DNA of 64,000 nucleotides from Variovorax ginsengisoli (GCF_006438845.1 NZ_RCZJ01000003.1:92353-156352); one strand, 5' to 3'; numbered from the stretch's first letter, positions 1-8,209 are shown. Notes: generated from the sequence alone by a model not told the origin. Numbers and translations are program-made.

Positions 1-653
1 CCCGGCCCGACGATGCGGCGCCCGCGCAGGTCGAAGGGCGTCAGCACCGGCAGGCCCGCCAGTTCGTGGCCCTTGGGCGTGATGCACATCATCTCGGCCT
101 CGACCAGCACTTCGCGCGTGAGGTTGGGCCGGGCCGGCGGCTTCATGGCGATGCCCACGTCGGCACTGCCGCTCTCCACGCCTTCGAGCAGCGCGTCCAT
201 GCGCACCGCTTCGATGGTGACCTGCACATCCGGATGCTCGGCCATGAACAGCGCCAGCACCGATGGCACCAGATGCTGCGACAGCTCGGCCGTTGCATGA
301 ATACGCAGCACGCCAGCGCGGCCGGTGCGCAGGTCCCAGGCCTTGCGCTGCACGGCTTCGTGCACCACGAACAGCGGCTCGGCATCGGCCATGAGGATCT
401 GCGCGTCGGCCGTGGGCACCAGGCGGTTGCTCACGCGGTCGAACAGCGCGATGCCCAGCTTGGCCTCAGCCAGCTTGATGGCGTTGCTCACGGCGGGCTG
501 CGACATGCCCAGCTCTTCGGCCGCGCCAATGGTTGTGCGGCAGCGCATCACCGCGCGTAACACCTCGAGCTGGCGCAGGTTGATGAGGGAGCGGAATTGC
601 GGGTCGGACATGGGGGCGTGATTCAGGCCCGAGAACACGTCGGGTCGCTCCAT
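1..653 (-). CDS. LysR-family transcriptional regulator (3' end outside the window)
   Basis: DNA-binding regulator truncated by the window edge; about 217 codons are visible. The N-terminal winged helix-turn-helix is clear: LRQLEVLRAVMR, then GAAEELGMSQPAVSNAIK, then LGIALFDR. It is followed by the start of the periplasmic-binding-protein-like effector domain (LRIHATAELSQHLVPSVLALF, GSADVGIAMKP). The start could be 653 or the internal ATG at 611 (MSDPQFRSLIN), which sits at the usual distance from the HTH; neither has a strong Shine-Dalgarno. The gene is divergent from the solute-binding protein at 832, the classic LysR layout, and a T-N11-A palindrome lies between them at 706-724. I infer that it autoregulates and activates the neighbouring catabolic operons. 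The ligand cannot be read from the sequence. Confidence 0.93.
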   Translation of the reverse strand, partial: MERPDVFSGLNHAPMSDPQFRSLINLRQLEVLRAVMRCRTTIGAAEELGMSQPAVSNAIKLAEAKLGIALFDRVSNRLVPTADAQILMADAEPLFVVHEAVQRKAWDLRTGRAGVLRIHATAELSQHLVPSVLALFMAEHPDVQVTIEAVRMDALLEGVESGSADVGIAMKPPARPNLTREVLVEAEMMCITPKGHELAGLPVLTPFDLRGRRIVGP

Positions 654-705
654 GATAGCGGGCGCTTTTCGGTCGATTTCGGTGCGCCGCACGCACCATC
701 ACGAC

Positions 706-724
706 GTATATCGGCGGCCTATAG
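706..724. promoter_or_regulatory. Putative LysR box, site A (GTAT-N11-ATAG)
   Basis: Inverted repeat TAT (707-709), 11 nt, ATA (721-723), flanked by G706 and G724 and followed by TCCC at 725-728. It lies between the divergent LysR gene (start 653 or 611) and the solute-binding gene (832), 108 nt from the latter start. The same CTAT-N11-ATAG-TCCC arrangement occurs upstream of 4859 (minus strand) and 12217 (plus strand). T-N11-A is the known LysR core; that this LysR protein binds here is inferred. Confidence 0.6.
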
Positions 725-831
725 TCCCGCCCCTCAACTGAATTGAACGCAGGGCGCCGCGCTCGCTATTCTTTTCTTTTCACGCCCTCGACGCACGCGC
801 CGCCGGCCTCTTTTCTCTTCCAGGAATCCTC

Positions 832-1677
832 ATGAAATTCGCCCTTTTGCGCAGCGCGCTCGCCATCGTGGCGCTGGCCGGCCCGCTCTCCGGCATGGTC
901 GCTTCCGCACAGACCTGCACCCCGGCCGTCGCCAAGAGCGAACTGGTCTCCGAAGGCAAGCTCATGCTGTCGACCAACCCGACGCTGCCGCCGCTGCAGT
1001 TCGTCGATTCCAGCGGCGAACTCAAGGGCATGAACCTCGAACTCGCCGCCGAGCTGGGCAAGCGCCTGTGCCTGAAGGTCGAGACGATCCGCATGGACTT
1101 CCCGGCCATGATCCCCGCGCTCAAGTCGGCCCGCTTCGACGGCATCAACACCGGCATGTTCTTCACCGAAGAGCGCTCGAAGGTGATGTGGACCATTCCT
1201 TTCGCCATGGCTGCGATCGATATCGTCGCGGTACCCGGCAGCAAGCGCACCGTGGCCTCGCCCGACGCGCTGACCGACCTGAGCATCGGCGTCGAGGCGG
1301 ATTCGTACCAGGAGCGGTGGCTGAAGGAGCGCGAAAAGGACAACGTCGCCAAGGGCCGCAAGTCGATCAAGATCCTGTCGTTTCCGACCGCGAGCGAAGT
1401 GATGGCCGGCCTGCGCGCAGGCCAGTTCGACATCGCCGCCTTCCCCAACTACGCCGGCGGTGCTTTCGTGAAGGCGGGCCAGGCCACGATGCTGCTGGCG
1501 GCCCAGGGCGCCTCGCCCACGATGATGAGCTTTCGCTCCAAGCCGGTGGCCGACGCCGTGGTCAAGGCCTTCAACGACATGGTCAAGGACGGCACCTACG
1601 ACCGCATCCTCGATGCCTACGGCATGACCAAGCTGCCCGAGAAGGTCATCGCGATCCGCGGCACCGGGCCGGTCTGA
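832..1677 (+). CDS. ABC transporter substrate-binding protein, family 3 (polar amino-acid type)
   Basis: Periplasmic solute receptor of 281 aa. A Sec signal peptide covers about residues 1-26 (hydrophobic ALAIVALAGPLSG, probable cleavage after ASA). The mature part has the SBP_bac_3 pattern: LMLSTNPTLPPLQFVD near the start, GMNLELAAELGKRL, then FDGINTGMFFTEERSKVMWTIP. The family delivers amino acids, opines or related small acids to a membrane permease. No permease or ATPase gene follows; the next gene is convergent. It is therefore an orphan receptor in this window, probably using a transporter encoded elsewhere. It is divergent from the LysR gene and downstream of site A. Confidence 0.88.
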   Translation: MKFALLRSALAIVALAGPLSGMVASAQTCTPAVAKSELVSEGKLMLSTNPTLPPLQFVDSSGELKGMNLELAAELGKRLCLKVETIRMDFPAMIPALKSARFDGINTGMFFTEERSKVMWTIPFAMAAIDIVAVPGSKRTVASPDALTDLSIGVEADSYQERWLKEREKDNVAKGRKSIKILSFPTASEVMAGLRAGQFDIAAFPNYAGGAFVKAGQATMLLAAQGASPTMMSFRSKPVADAVVKAFNDMVKDGTYDRILDAYGMTKLPEKVIAIRGTGPV

Positions 1678-1717
1678 GCGAGCAGCCGGCGGACGGCGGT
1701 CTGATCGCGCAAGTCGA

Positions 1718-2494
1718 TCACGCTGTCAGCAAGGCCACCTGCGCCTCGCCGGCGGCCAGCAGCAGATCGATGTCGTTGCTGGTCAGCACAAAGCGCATGC
1801 CGGCTTCGATGTGACGGCGCAGCAGCGCCGGGTCGACGATGCCGGCCAGCCCCGCATGCTTGCCGTGTGCCTTGCAGGCCGCGATGACGGCCGCGAACGC
1901 CGACTCGACCGCCGGGTCTTGCAGCTGGCCCGGGATGCCGAGTTCGAGCGAGAGGTCGTTGCTGCCGATGAGTAGCACATCCACGCCCGGCACCGCCGCG
2001 ATGCTGTCGGCATTGGCGATGGCGAGCGGCGACTCGAGCATCACGATGCACAGCAGCTCGTCATTCGCGGCCGCCATGGCCTCCGGCGCCGGATGCCGCG
2101 CGTAGTCGAAATGCGGCTGCAGCCCGAAGAAGGAGCGCATGCCCAGCGGCGGGTACTTGCAGGCGCGCACCGCGGCCGCCGCCTCGACCGCGTCGTCGAC
2201 GTGCGGCACCACGATGCCCTGCGCGCCGCCGTCGAGCAGGCGTGAGATGTCGGGTGAGTTCTTGCCCGGCACGCGCACCAGCGGTGCGATGCCCAGCGGC
2301 AGCGCGGCCGCGGCGATGTTGGCGGCGGCCGCCGCGTCGACCGGCGAATGCTCGATGTCGATGAAGAGAAAGTCGAAGCCGCAGCGCAGCGCCAGGCCCG
2401 CCACGGCCGCACCCGTGACCTGCTGCACGCCCATGCCCAGCACGGTCTGGCCGGCTTCCAGTCGGCGTCGCGCCACGTTCGGTCGAACCATCAT
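1718..2494 (-). CDS. HpcH/HpaI-family class II aldolase
   Basis: Protein of 258 aa of the 2-oxo-acid aldolase family, metal-dependent enzymes that cleave or form 4-hydroxy-2-oxo acids to give pyruvate plus an aldehyde. Family landmarks: GFDFLFIDIEHSPVD with the catalytic His region, PLVRVPG with the substrate Arg, metal-ligand region CIVMLESPLAIANAD and GVDVLLIGSNDLS. The start used is the ATG-ATG pair at 2494, just after the hydantoinase stop at 2497; longer readings run back into that gene. It is the last gene of a three-gene minus-strand operon (DapA-like, hydantoinase, aldolase). The context suggests it acts late in a catabolic pathway; the substrate is unknown. Confidence 0.87.
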   Translation of the reverse strand: MMVRPNVARRRLEAGQTVLGMGVQQVTGAAVAGLALRCGFDFLFIDIEHSPVDAAAAANIAAAALPLGIAPLVRVPGKNSPDISRLLDGGAQGIVVPHVDDAVEAAAAVRACKYPPLGMRSFFGLQPHFDYARHPAPEAMAAANDELLCIVMLESPLAIANADSIAAVPGVDVLLIGSNDLSLELGIPGQLQDPAVESAFAAVIAACKAHGKHAGLAGIVDPALLRRHIEAGMRFVLTSNDIDLLLAAGEAQVALLTA

Positions 2495-2496
2495 GC

Positions 2497-3909
2497 TCAG
2501 AAGCCCCCTACTTCGCCGCGCGCCAGAAACTGCCCACGCCCCGGCCGGCCGAGCCACTGCTCGCCATCGACGATGAGCTCGCCGCGCGAGAACACCTTCT
2601 TCACCACGCCGTGCACGTGCTTGCCTTCGAACAGGCTGTAGTCGACATTGCTGTGGTGCGTGTGCGCAGAAATGACTTGCGTGTCGTTGGCGTCGAACAG
2701 CACGATGTCGGCGTCGCTGCCCACCGCGATCGTGCCCTTGCGCGGGAACAGGCCGAAGAGCTTGGCCGGCGCGGTGGCCGTGAGCTCGACGAAGCGGTTG
2801 AGCGTGATGCGCTTCGTGCGCACGCCGCCGTCGTAGATCACCGTCATGCGCGTCTCGATGCCGGGCGCGCCGTTGGGGATCTTCGAGAAGTCGTGGCGGC
2901 CATGTTCCTTCTGATGCACGCGGCCCATGTGGCCTTCCTTCATGCAGAAGGGGCAGTGGTCGGTCGAGATGAGCTGCAGGTCGTCGGTCTTGAGCGCGGT
3001 CCACAGCGCGTCCTGCGATTCCTTGTTGCGCAGCGGCGGCGTCATCACGTGCTTGGCGACCGAGAAGTCGTCGCTGTCGTACACCGACTCGTCGAAGAAG
3101 AGGTAGTGCGGGCAGGTTTCGGCGAAGACCGGAATGCCGCCGTCGCGCGCCTCGATCACGTGCTTGAGCGCCTCCTTGGCCGAAAGGTGCACGAAGTACA
3201 CCGGCGCGTTCGCCAGCTCGGCCAGCTTGATGCCGCGGTGCGTCGCCTCGCCTTCGAGGATGGCCGGCCGCGTGAGCGCGTGGTAACGCGGCGAGGTGTG
3301 GCCCTGCGCCAGCGCCTCGCGGATCAGCAGCTCGATCACGTTGCCGTTCTCGGCGTGCAGCGCGACCATGCCGCCATGCTCGCCGACCAGCCGCATCGCC
3401 TGGAAGATGGCCGCGTCGTCGACCATCACCGTGCCCGGGTAGGCCATGAACATCTTGAAGCTGCTCACGCCTTCGTGGCGGATGGCGTGCTTCATGTCGC
3501 CCAGCACCTTGTCGTCGACGTGCGTGAGGATCACGTGAAAGCCGTAGTCGATGCTCGCGCCGACCGAGGCCTTGGCCTGCGTGCGCGCGATGGCGTCGAG
3601 CGGGCTGTCTTCCTTGCCCTGAAAGGCGAAGTCGATGACGGTCGTCGTGCCGCCGAAGGCCGCGGCGCGCGTGCCCGACTCGTAGTCGTCGGCCGTGGTG
3701 GAGTCGCCGAAGGTGTTCTCGAGGTGGGTGTGCACGTCGACGCCGCCGGGCAGCACCAGCAGGCCGGCCGCGTCGATGACGCGCGTGTCGGGGCCGACGT
3801 CGAGCTGCTTGCCGATGGCGGCGATCTGGCCGTCTTCGATCAGCAGGTCGGCGCGGTAGTCGTCGATGGCCGTCACGATGCGGCCGTTGCGGATCAGGGT
3901 CTTGGTCAT
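2497..3909 (-). CDS. hydA: Dihydropyrimidinase / D-hydantoinase family cyclic amidohydrolase
   Basis: 470 aa, full length for the family. Hydrolyses cyclic diamides (dihydropyrimidines, hydantoins) or imides to carbamoyl or half-amide acids. The binuclear metal site is complete: H60 and H62 in DVHTHLE, the carboxylated lysine K152 in SSFKMFMAYPG, H185 (HAENG), H241 (HLSAKEA) and D317 (STDHCPF). The start overlaps the end of the upstream DapA-like gene by 4 nt (ATGA), so the two are translationally coupled. No dihydropyrimidine dehydrogenase or beta-ureidopropionase gene is nearby, so a role in standard reductive pyrimidine degradation is not supported here; a hydantoin-like or imide substrate is equally possible. 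Confidence 0.9.
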   Translation of the reverse strand: MTKTLIRNGRIVTAIDDYRADLLIEDGQIAAIGKQLDVGPDTRVIDAAGLLVLPGGVDVHTHLENTFGDSTTADDYESGTRAAAFGGTTTVIDFAFQGKEDSPLDAIARTQAKASVGASIDYGFHVILTHVDDKVLGDMKHAIRHEGVSSFKMFMAYPGTVMVDDAAIFQAMRLVGEHGGMVALHAENGNVIELLIREALAQGHTSPRYHALTRPAILEGEATHRGIKLAELANAPVYFVHLSAKEALKHVIEARDGGIPVFAETCPHYLFFDESVYDSDDFSVAKHVMTPPLRNKESQDALWTALKTDDLQLISTDHCPFCMKEGHMGRVHQKEHGRHDFSKIPNGAPGIETRMTVIYDGGVRTKRITLNRFVELTATAPAKLFGLFPRKGTIAVGSDADIVLFDANDTQVISAHTHHSNVDYSLFEGKHVHGVVKKVFSRGELIVDGEQWLGRPGRGQFLARGEVGGF

Positions 3910-4859
3910 GTTGCGGTGTCCTCTTGTGTGTTCAGGCCAGCGGCTCGGAGCGCCTGCGCCAGCATCGCGACTTCGCTGTCGGGCAGCGGCCCCATCGGCG
4001 GGCGCATCGCGTCGCTCGGGATGTGGCCCAGCAGCTTCAGGCAGGTCTTGAGCCGCACGTTGGCGTGGCCGCCCGGCGCGGTGCCGTAGATGGCCGTGGC
4101 AAGCGGGTAGATGCGCTCGTTGAAGGCGCGCGCCGTGGCCAGGTCGCCCGCCTCCATCGCGCGGTACAGGCCAACGACCAGCTCCGGCGTGACGCAGGCC
4201 AGGCTCACCAGGCTGCCCGCGGTGCCGATGGCGAAGCAGGTCAGCAGGTGCTCGTCGCCCGAGGCCATCACCATCACCTCCGGCGCCACGCGCGCCACGA
4301 GGCGCAGATTGGCTTCGTAGGCAGCGGCTTCCCAGCTGCCTTCCTTGATGCCGATGACGTTGGGCAGCTGCGCGAGGCGCTCCAGCACGTCCGCCGTGTA
4401 GGCGAGCGCACCGGCGCGCACGCCGGCCTGGTACAGGAAGAGCGGCAGCGAGCTGTTCGACGTCGCGATGCGGTGGTGCCGCACCGCCATGTCGGCGTCT
4501 TGCGAGAGCGCCCAGGAGAACGGCGGGAAGATCAGCACCGCATCGGCACCGGCGGCCTCGGCGTCATCGACGTGGCGCTGCGCCTCCAGGCTGTCTTCGG
4601 CGTTGATGCCGCACACCAGCAGCGTGTGCGACGGACAGGCCTGCCGCGCAATCTCGACCACGCGGCGCTTCTCGTCGCGGCCCAGCATGAAGTTCTCGCC
4701 GGCGTGCCCGTTGATCAGCAGCCCGGTGATGCCGTCGGCACGCGACACGGCGGACAGATGCGCAGCCAGCGTGTCTTCGTCGATGCCGCCATCGTCACGC
4801 AGCGGGCACACGGTGGCGGCATGGATGCCGCGGAAATGATCGAAGGACTCGGAAGGCAT
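3906..4859 (-). CDS. DapA-like (N-acetylneuraminate lyase superfamily) aldolase
   Basis: 317 aa Schiff-base aldolase of the dihydrodipicolinate synthase family. The catalytic lysine is K172 in NVIGIKEGSW and the proton-relay tyrosine Y143 in PLFLYQAG. The usual GTTGE loop is replaced by NGHAGEN (about residues 50-56). That argues against true dihydrodipicolinate synthase and for a catabolic lyase or dehydratase acting on a 2-oxo acid; the housekeeping dapA is at 30598. It is first in the operon with the hydantoinase and HpaI aldolase. Putative LysR box B lies 76 nt upstream. Confidence 0.86.
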   Translation of the reverse strand: MPSESFDHFRGIHAATVCPLRDDGGIDEDTLAAHLSAVSRADGITGLLINGHAGENFMLGRDEKRRVVEIARQACPSHTLLVCGINAEDSLEAQRHVDDAEAAGADAVLIFPPFSWALSQDADMAVRHHRIATSNSSLPLFLYQAGVRAGALAYTADVLERLAQLPNVIGIKEGSWEAAAYEANLRLVARVAPEVMVMASGDEHLLTCFAIGTAGSLVSLACVTPELVVGLYRAMEAGDLATARAFNERIYPLATAIYGTAPGGHANVRLKTCLKLLGHIPSDAMRPPMGPLPDSEVAMLAQALRAAGLNTQEDTAT

Positions 4860-5171
4860 GGCGGCGCGCAGTGATGGACTGCGGCCACCTTAGCGGCGCG
4901 CCGGGGCGGCGGCCAATGCGGTTTGGGGGTGGGACTATAAGGGCGGCGAATAGCCACGCAGACTCAAGCAACAGCTTGTGCAACAACGGCAAGCCGCTCT
5001 CGAGGAGTCGGAGTCGGCGCATGCCTTGGCTCCATCGGAAGGCGGAAGGCGAAGTTGTCGAGCTTTACGCGGTATGCGGCCATATGGCACGAGTCCGGAG
5101 CGACTGTGGGCGCGGGTGCTTTGTGTCCTGCTGTCTTCAGCGGCGGATTGAAGTTCTTCGCGGCCAAGCGT
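4860..5171. other. Intergenic region without a convincing gene
   Basis: 312 bases between the DapA-like gene and the end of the GMC oxidoreductase gene. The left part holds the operon leader and putative LysR box B. In the rest, the short frames on both strands start at weak codons, lack ribosome-binding sites and have unremarkable codon use. The segment from about 4955 to 5171 has a less skewed third-position composition than its neighbours. I see no terminator or tRNA. Confidence 0.5.
4935..4953. promoter_or_regulatory. Putative LysR box, site B (CTAT-N11-ATAG)
   Basis: Perfect CTAT (4935-4938), 11 nt, ATAG (4950-4953). On the minus strand, the strand of the operon it precedes, the palindrome is followed by TCCC (4934-4931) and then ACCC, exactly as at site A (TCCC then GCCC). 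It is 76 nt from the start codon of the DapA-like gene. Confidence 0.6.
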
Positions 5172-6719
5172 TCATCCAGCGCTCAATAAGCGCTCTGCGG
5201 TGCGCAACGAGAGCGCCATGATGGTCAATGCCGGATTGGCAACGAGTGCGCTCGGGAACACCGAGTTGTCGCAGATCCACAGGTTGTCGATGTCGAAGCT
5301 CCTGCCGTCGGCGTCGACCACGGCCGTCTCCCGGTCGGTGCCCATCCGGCAGGTGCCGATGGTGTGCGCCGTGCGCGGCAGCACCATCGTTTCGGTGCCG
5401 CCCGCGGCCTCGACGATCCGGCGCATCAGCTGCGTCGCATGTCGGTCGATCGCTTTTTCATTGGCGCCCGCGCTGAAGCTGATGACCGCCTTGGGCATCC
5501 CGAATTCGTCGAGCTCATCCGACAGTTCGAGCCGGTTGCCATCCGAGGGCAGGCATTCGGCGTTCATGCCGACGCCCGCCAGAAACCGATAGCCATCGAC
5601 CGCGTCGGTCAGCGCCTTGCCCCACAGCCCGGCGCTGCGGGCCATCGTGGTCGCCAGCGTCAGCGGCATCACGCCCAGGCTCTGGATCAGATAGCCGCCC
5701 GCGAAATCGGCATCGGACGGACGCAGCGTGTCTTCGGTGATCAGCGACGACGGGTAGCCACGGTGGCCGCGCATTTCGGCATCGAAACGACCCCAGACCT
5801 GCGTCGCGCCGTGCGCCAGAAAGTTGCGGCCGACCTGTCCGCTGCCGTTGGCCAGCCCGGTGTGCAGCAGAAGCCGCGGCGTCTCGACGCCGCCGGCGCA
5901 AACGATGAGCGCCGCGCAACGTTGCCTCTGCTCGACACCGCGATGCCGATAGACGACGCCGATGACCCGGCCGCCGGCATCGCGCTCGATGCCGGTGACG
6001 CGTGCATCGGCGCGTATTTCAGCGCCGTGCGAGACGGCCAGCGGCAGGTAGGTCGTGTCCATGCTGGCCTTGGACGCATTGCGGCAGCCCTGGTGACACG
6101 ATCCGCAATTCACGCAGGCCTGGCGCAAGCCGCCGCCTTCCTGCTGCCAATCGCGCGACACGAGGGCAGCCGGTGCGTCTGCGGTCCGCACGCCGAGCGC
6201 CTTGCAGCCGCGCGCCATCATGTCGGCCGATGCGTTGCGCTTGGCGGGCGGCAGGGGGTACCGGCGCTCCGGATCCCAAGGGTAGTGCGCGGGGCCCGAG
6301 ACGCCGATGAAGCGCTCGACGCGCTCGATGTAGCTCGTGAGTTCGGCATGCGAGATCGGCCAGTCGTGGCCCATGCCCGTCAGCGTCCGCAACTGCAGGT
6401 CGCGCGGGTCGGGACGCGGCGTGAAGGCGCCCCAGTGCAGGGTCGATCCGCCCACGCCGGTCCCACTGTTGTTGGGGCCGAACGCGGTGGGCGTGGCGCC
6501 GCCGCTCAGGCGCTCTTCCATCCAGTTGATGTCCGTTCCTTCGGTTTCGTCGGGGGTGTGCTCGCCGGGGCTCCAGTTCGGGCCCGCCTCCAGCGCGACG
6601 ACCTTGAGGCCGCGCGCGGCCAGCGCCGCGAGCAGCGGCGCGCCGCCCGCGCCGGTGCCGATGACCACCGCATCGACGGTCTCGCGCTCGTCGTATCGAC
6701 GCATGGCATCGAGCTTCAT
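5172..6719 (-). CDS. GMC-family FAD-dependent oxidoreductase (dehydrogenase large subunit)
   Basis: 515 aa flavoprotein oxidising alcohols or sugars. The N-terminal Rossmann fold carries GTGAGG at about 21-26 and the FAD-ribose acid in VVALEAG. The C-terminal substrate domain has TAHTIGTCRMGTD and LWICDNSVFPSALVANPALT with the GMC active-site His and Asn. A Cys cluster, C202-x2-C205-x2-C208-x3-C212 (ACVNCGSCHQGC), resembles the Fe-S-binding segment of FAD glucose/gluconate dehydrogenase catalytic subunits. There is no signal peptide. The start at 6719 overlaps the stop of the upstream fusion gene by 4 nt (ATGA); that gene encodes a subunit-3-like domain, the usual partner. No cytochrome c subunit gene is present. 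The substrate is unknown. Confidence 0.88.
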   Translation of the reverse strand: MKLDAMRRYDERETVDAVVIGTGAGGAPLLAALAARGLKVVALEAGPNWSPGEHTPDETEGTDINWMEERLSGGATPTAFGPNNSGTGVGGSTLHWGAFTPRPDPRDLQLRTLTGMGHDWPISHAELTSYIERVERFIGVSGPAHYPWDPERRYPLPPAKRNASADMMARGCKALGVRTADAPAALVSRDWQQEGGGLRQACVNCGSCHQGCRNASKASMDTTYLPLAVSHGAEIRADARVTGIERDAGGRVIGVVYRHRGVEQRQRCAALIVCAGGVETPRLLLHTGLANGSGQVGRNFLAHGATQVWGRFDAEMRGHRGYPSSLITEDTLRPSDADFAGGYLIQSLGVMPLTLATTMARSAGLWGKALTDAVDGYRFLAGVGMNAECLPSDGNRLELSDELDEFGMPKAVISFSAGANEKAIDRHATQLMRRIVEAAGGTETMVLPRTAHTIGTCRMGTDRETAVVDADGRSFDIDNLWICDNSVFPSALVANPALTIMALSLRTAERLLSAG

Positions 6720-8065
6720 TGCTGCATCTCCATCAGAGGTTCCCAAGGTTCTCGTTCGTTGGCCGCGAGTCGTTCGAAGCCTTGCTTGCGCGGGCCGTCG
6801 CCACCGTTGGCGAAGCCGTCGAAGCCGATGCGGGCCATCGTTGCCGGATGGGCCGTCCAGTGGCGAACCAGGTCGGCGCGAAGGTCTTCGAACCACCGTT
6901 GCATCTGCTCGGGCGAGAGGGTCGATTGATCGAATTCGCCGTCGGCCATCCGGGTCAACCAAGCCTGTTGCTCGGGCTCGGTCAGGCCGGCGAATTCCGC
7001 CAGGCCATCGAGTGCGGCCGCGTAGGCCTCGCGGTCCGGCGGCATGTTCGCGAAGCGCCATCCGTCGGCCTTGCCCGCGGCGAGTTGCGCATCGATACGC
7101 GCGGCAAGGTCGATCGAGGGCGTGCCCTGCGGCACGACTTGCTTGGCCACGGCGCGCAGCGTCTGCAGATGCAGCGGCGACAGCACGCGGGGCGCGTAGT
7201 CGACATCGTCGGCAATAGAACGGACGGCGAGCGCGGCGCGCATCCGGCGACTCACGCGATCGGACGCGATCAATGCGGCGAACGGCAGAGGAACGGCGGG
7301 GCCGACGCCCGCCTTGTCGTTCCAGAACCGGGCGATCTTGTCGGCCACTTCGGTCGGGCGCTCGAGCGGCAGCAAGTGGCCCGCACCTTCTTCCACGGAC
7401 AGATCGGCACGTGGATAGACGATCGCGTTCGTCGCGCGCTGCCCGTCTTCGCCCAGATCGCCATCGGCGCCTCCGACGATGATGAGCGCCGGCACATCGA
7501 GGATGCCGACCTCTCCCGACCAGTCTTCGCGACTGCCGCGTTCGAGCCATGCAACCCAGGCCTCGGGCGAAGCGCGCTTCAGGTCGTCGATGGCCAGTCG
7601 GTCTGCCTCGGGCGAGAGCGCGCGGCCGACGTTGGCGTCCACGAACTCCCGGGCAGCAGCGCCGTCGAGCGGCCCCGGGGTGGCCCAACCGATCATCTTC
7701 TCGCGCCGGTCGTCGGCCATCGGTTCGGGCGACGGCGGCGATCCTGCGAGCAGCACGACACCCGCCAGGCCGAAGAGGCCGGGTTCACCAGCGAGGGCGC
7801 GCGACGCGACGACCGACGCGACCTTGCCACCCATGCTGTGGCCGACCAGGAGCCATCGGGCACCACCGCGTTTCACAACGGCCGCAGCCACGTGGTCGGC
7901 CATGGATGCCACGCTCCAGCCGGACGCACCGCGTGCGTCGCCGAATCCGGGCAGATCGATCGGAAGGCATTCGAAAGCGGAGCCCAGCGCGGCGACGACG
8001 CCTTGCCACGCTTTGGCGCTGCCTCCGAGTGCATGGAGCATGAAAAGCACAGGTCGGTCGTTCAT
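6716..8065 (-). CDS. Fusion: alpha/beta hydrolase + gluconate 2-dehydrogenase subunit 3-like domain
   Basis: 449 aa, two unrelated domains. Residues 1-250 are an alpha/beta hydrolase: HALGGS oxyanion loop (11-16), nucleophile S77 in VGHSMGG, acid D201 or D203 in GGADGDL, and H230 in GAGHLLP. Residues about 295-449 match the small subunit of FAD-dependent gluconate/glucose dehydrogenases (LQTLRAVAKQVVP, WLTRMADGEF, VRHWTAHPATMARIGFDGF). The small subunit normally carries a Tat signal; here the hydrolase occupies the N-terminus and no export signal is visible. The start at 8065 (MNDRPVLFMLHALGG) is chosen because upstream codons have no hydrolase similarity. Coupled by 4 nt overlap to the GMC gene, so I infer one enzyme complex combining ester or lactone hydrolysis with oxidation. 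Confidence 0.87.
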   Translation of the reverse strand: MNDRPVLFMLHALGGSAKAWQGVVAALGSAFECLPIDLPGFGDARGASGWSVASMADHVAAAVVKRGGARWLLVGHSMGGKVASVVASRALAGEPGLFGLAGVVLLAGSPPSPEPMADDRREKMIGWATPGPLDGAAAREFVDANVGRALSPEADRLAIDDLKRASPEAWVAWLERGSREDWSGEVGILDVPALIIVGGADGDLGEDGQRATNAIVYPRADLSVEEGAGHLLPLERPTEVADKIARFWNDKAGVGPAVPLPFAALIASDRVSRRMRAALAVRSIADDVDYAPRVLSPLHLQTLRAVAKQVVPQGTPSIDLAARIDAQLAAGKADGWRFANMPPDREAYAAALDGLAEFAGLTEPEQQAWLTRMADGEFDQSTLSPEQMQRWFEDLRADLVRHWTAHPATMARIGFDGFANGGDGPRKQGFERLAANEREPWEPLMEMQQ

Positions 8066-8144
8066 TCGGGTTTTGTGTGTCGTTTCGTGGGAGCAGCGAT
8101 GTTGGGGGCCCGCCGGATCCACCCGACAGGGCGACATTGGCCTT

Positions 8145-8155
8145 CCTACAGTAGG
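8145..8155. promoter_or_regulatory. Short palindrome in a divergent promoter region
   Basis: CCTAC-A-GTAGG, perfect 5-bp arms around one base, in the 144-nt region between the divergent hydrolase fusion (8065, minus) and the GH15 gene (8210, plus). It could be an operator but may be chance; no regulator gene adjoins it. Confidence 0.2.
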
Positions 8156-8209
8156 TCGAGCGCTTTTCTCGGGTCCGCAGCACGCTCGGAGCCGGCACGA
8201 TGAAAGCTG

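Noticed and set aside
2611..4089. 492-codon open frame on the plus strand opposite the hydantoinase gene
   Set aside because: Arg/Val/Asp-rich shadow frame caused by GC-rich third positions; the minus-strand gene has complete metal ligands and coupling.
4964..5167. 67-codon frame on the minus strand in the gap after the GMC gene
   Set aside because: It starts at TTG without ribosome-binding site, ends without conserved features and codon use is not like the neighbours.
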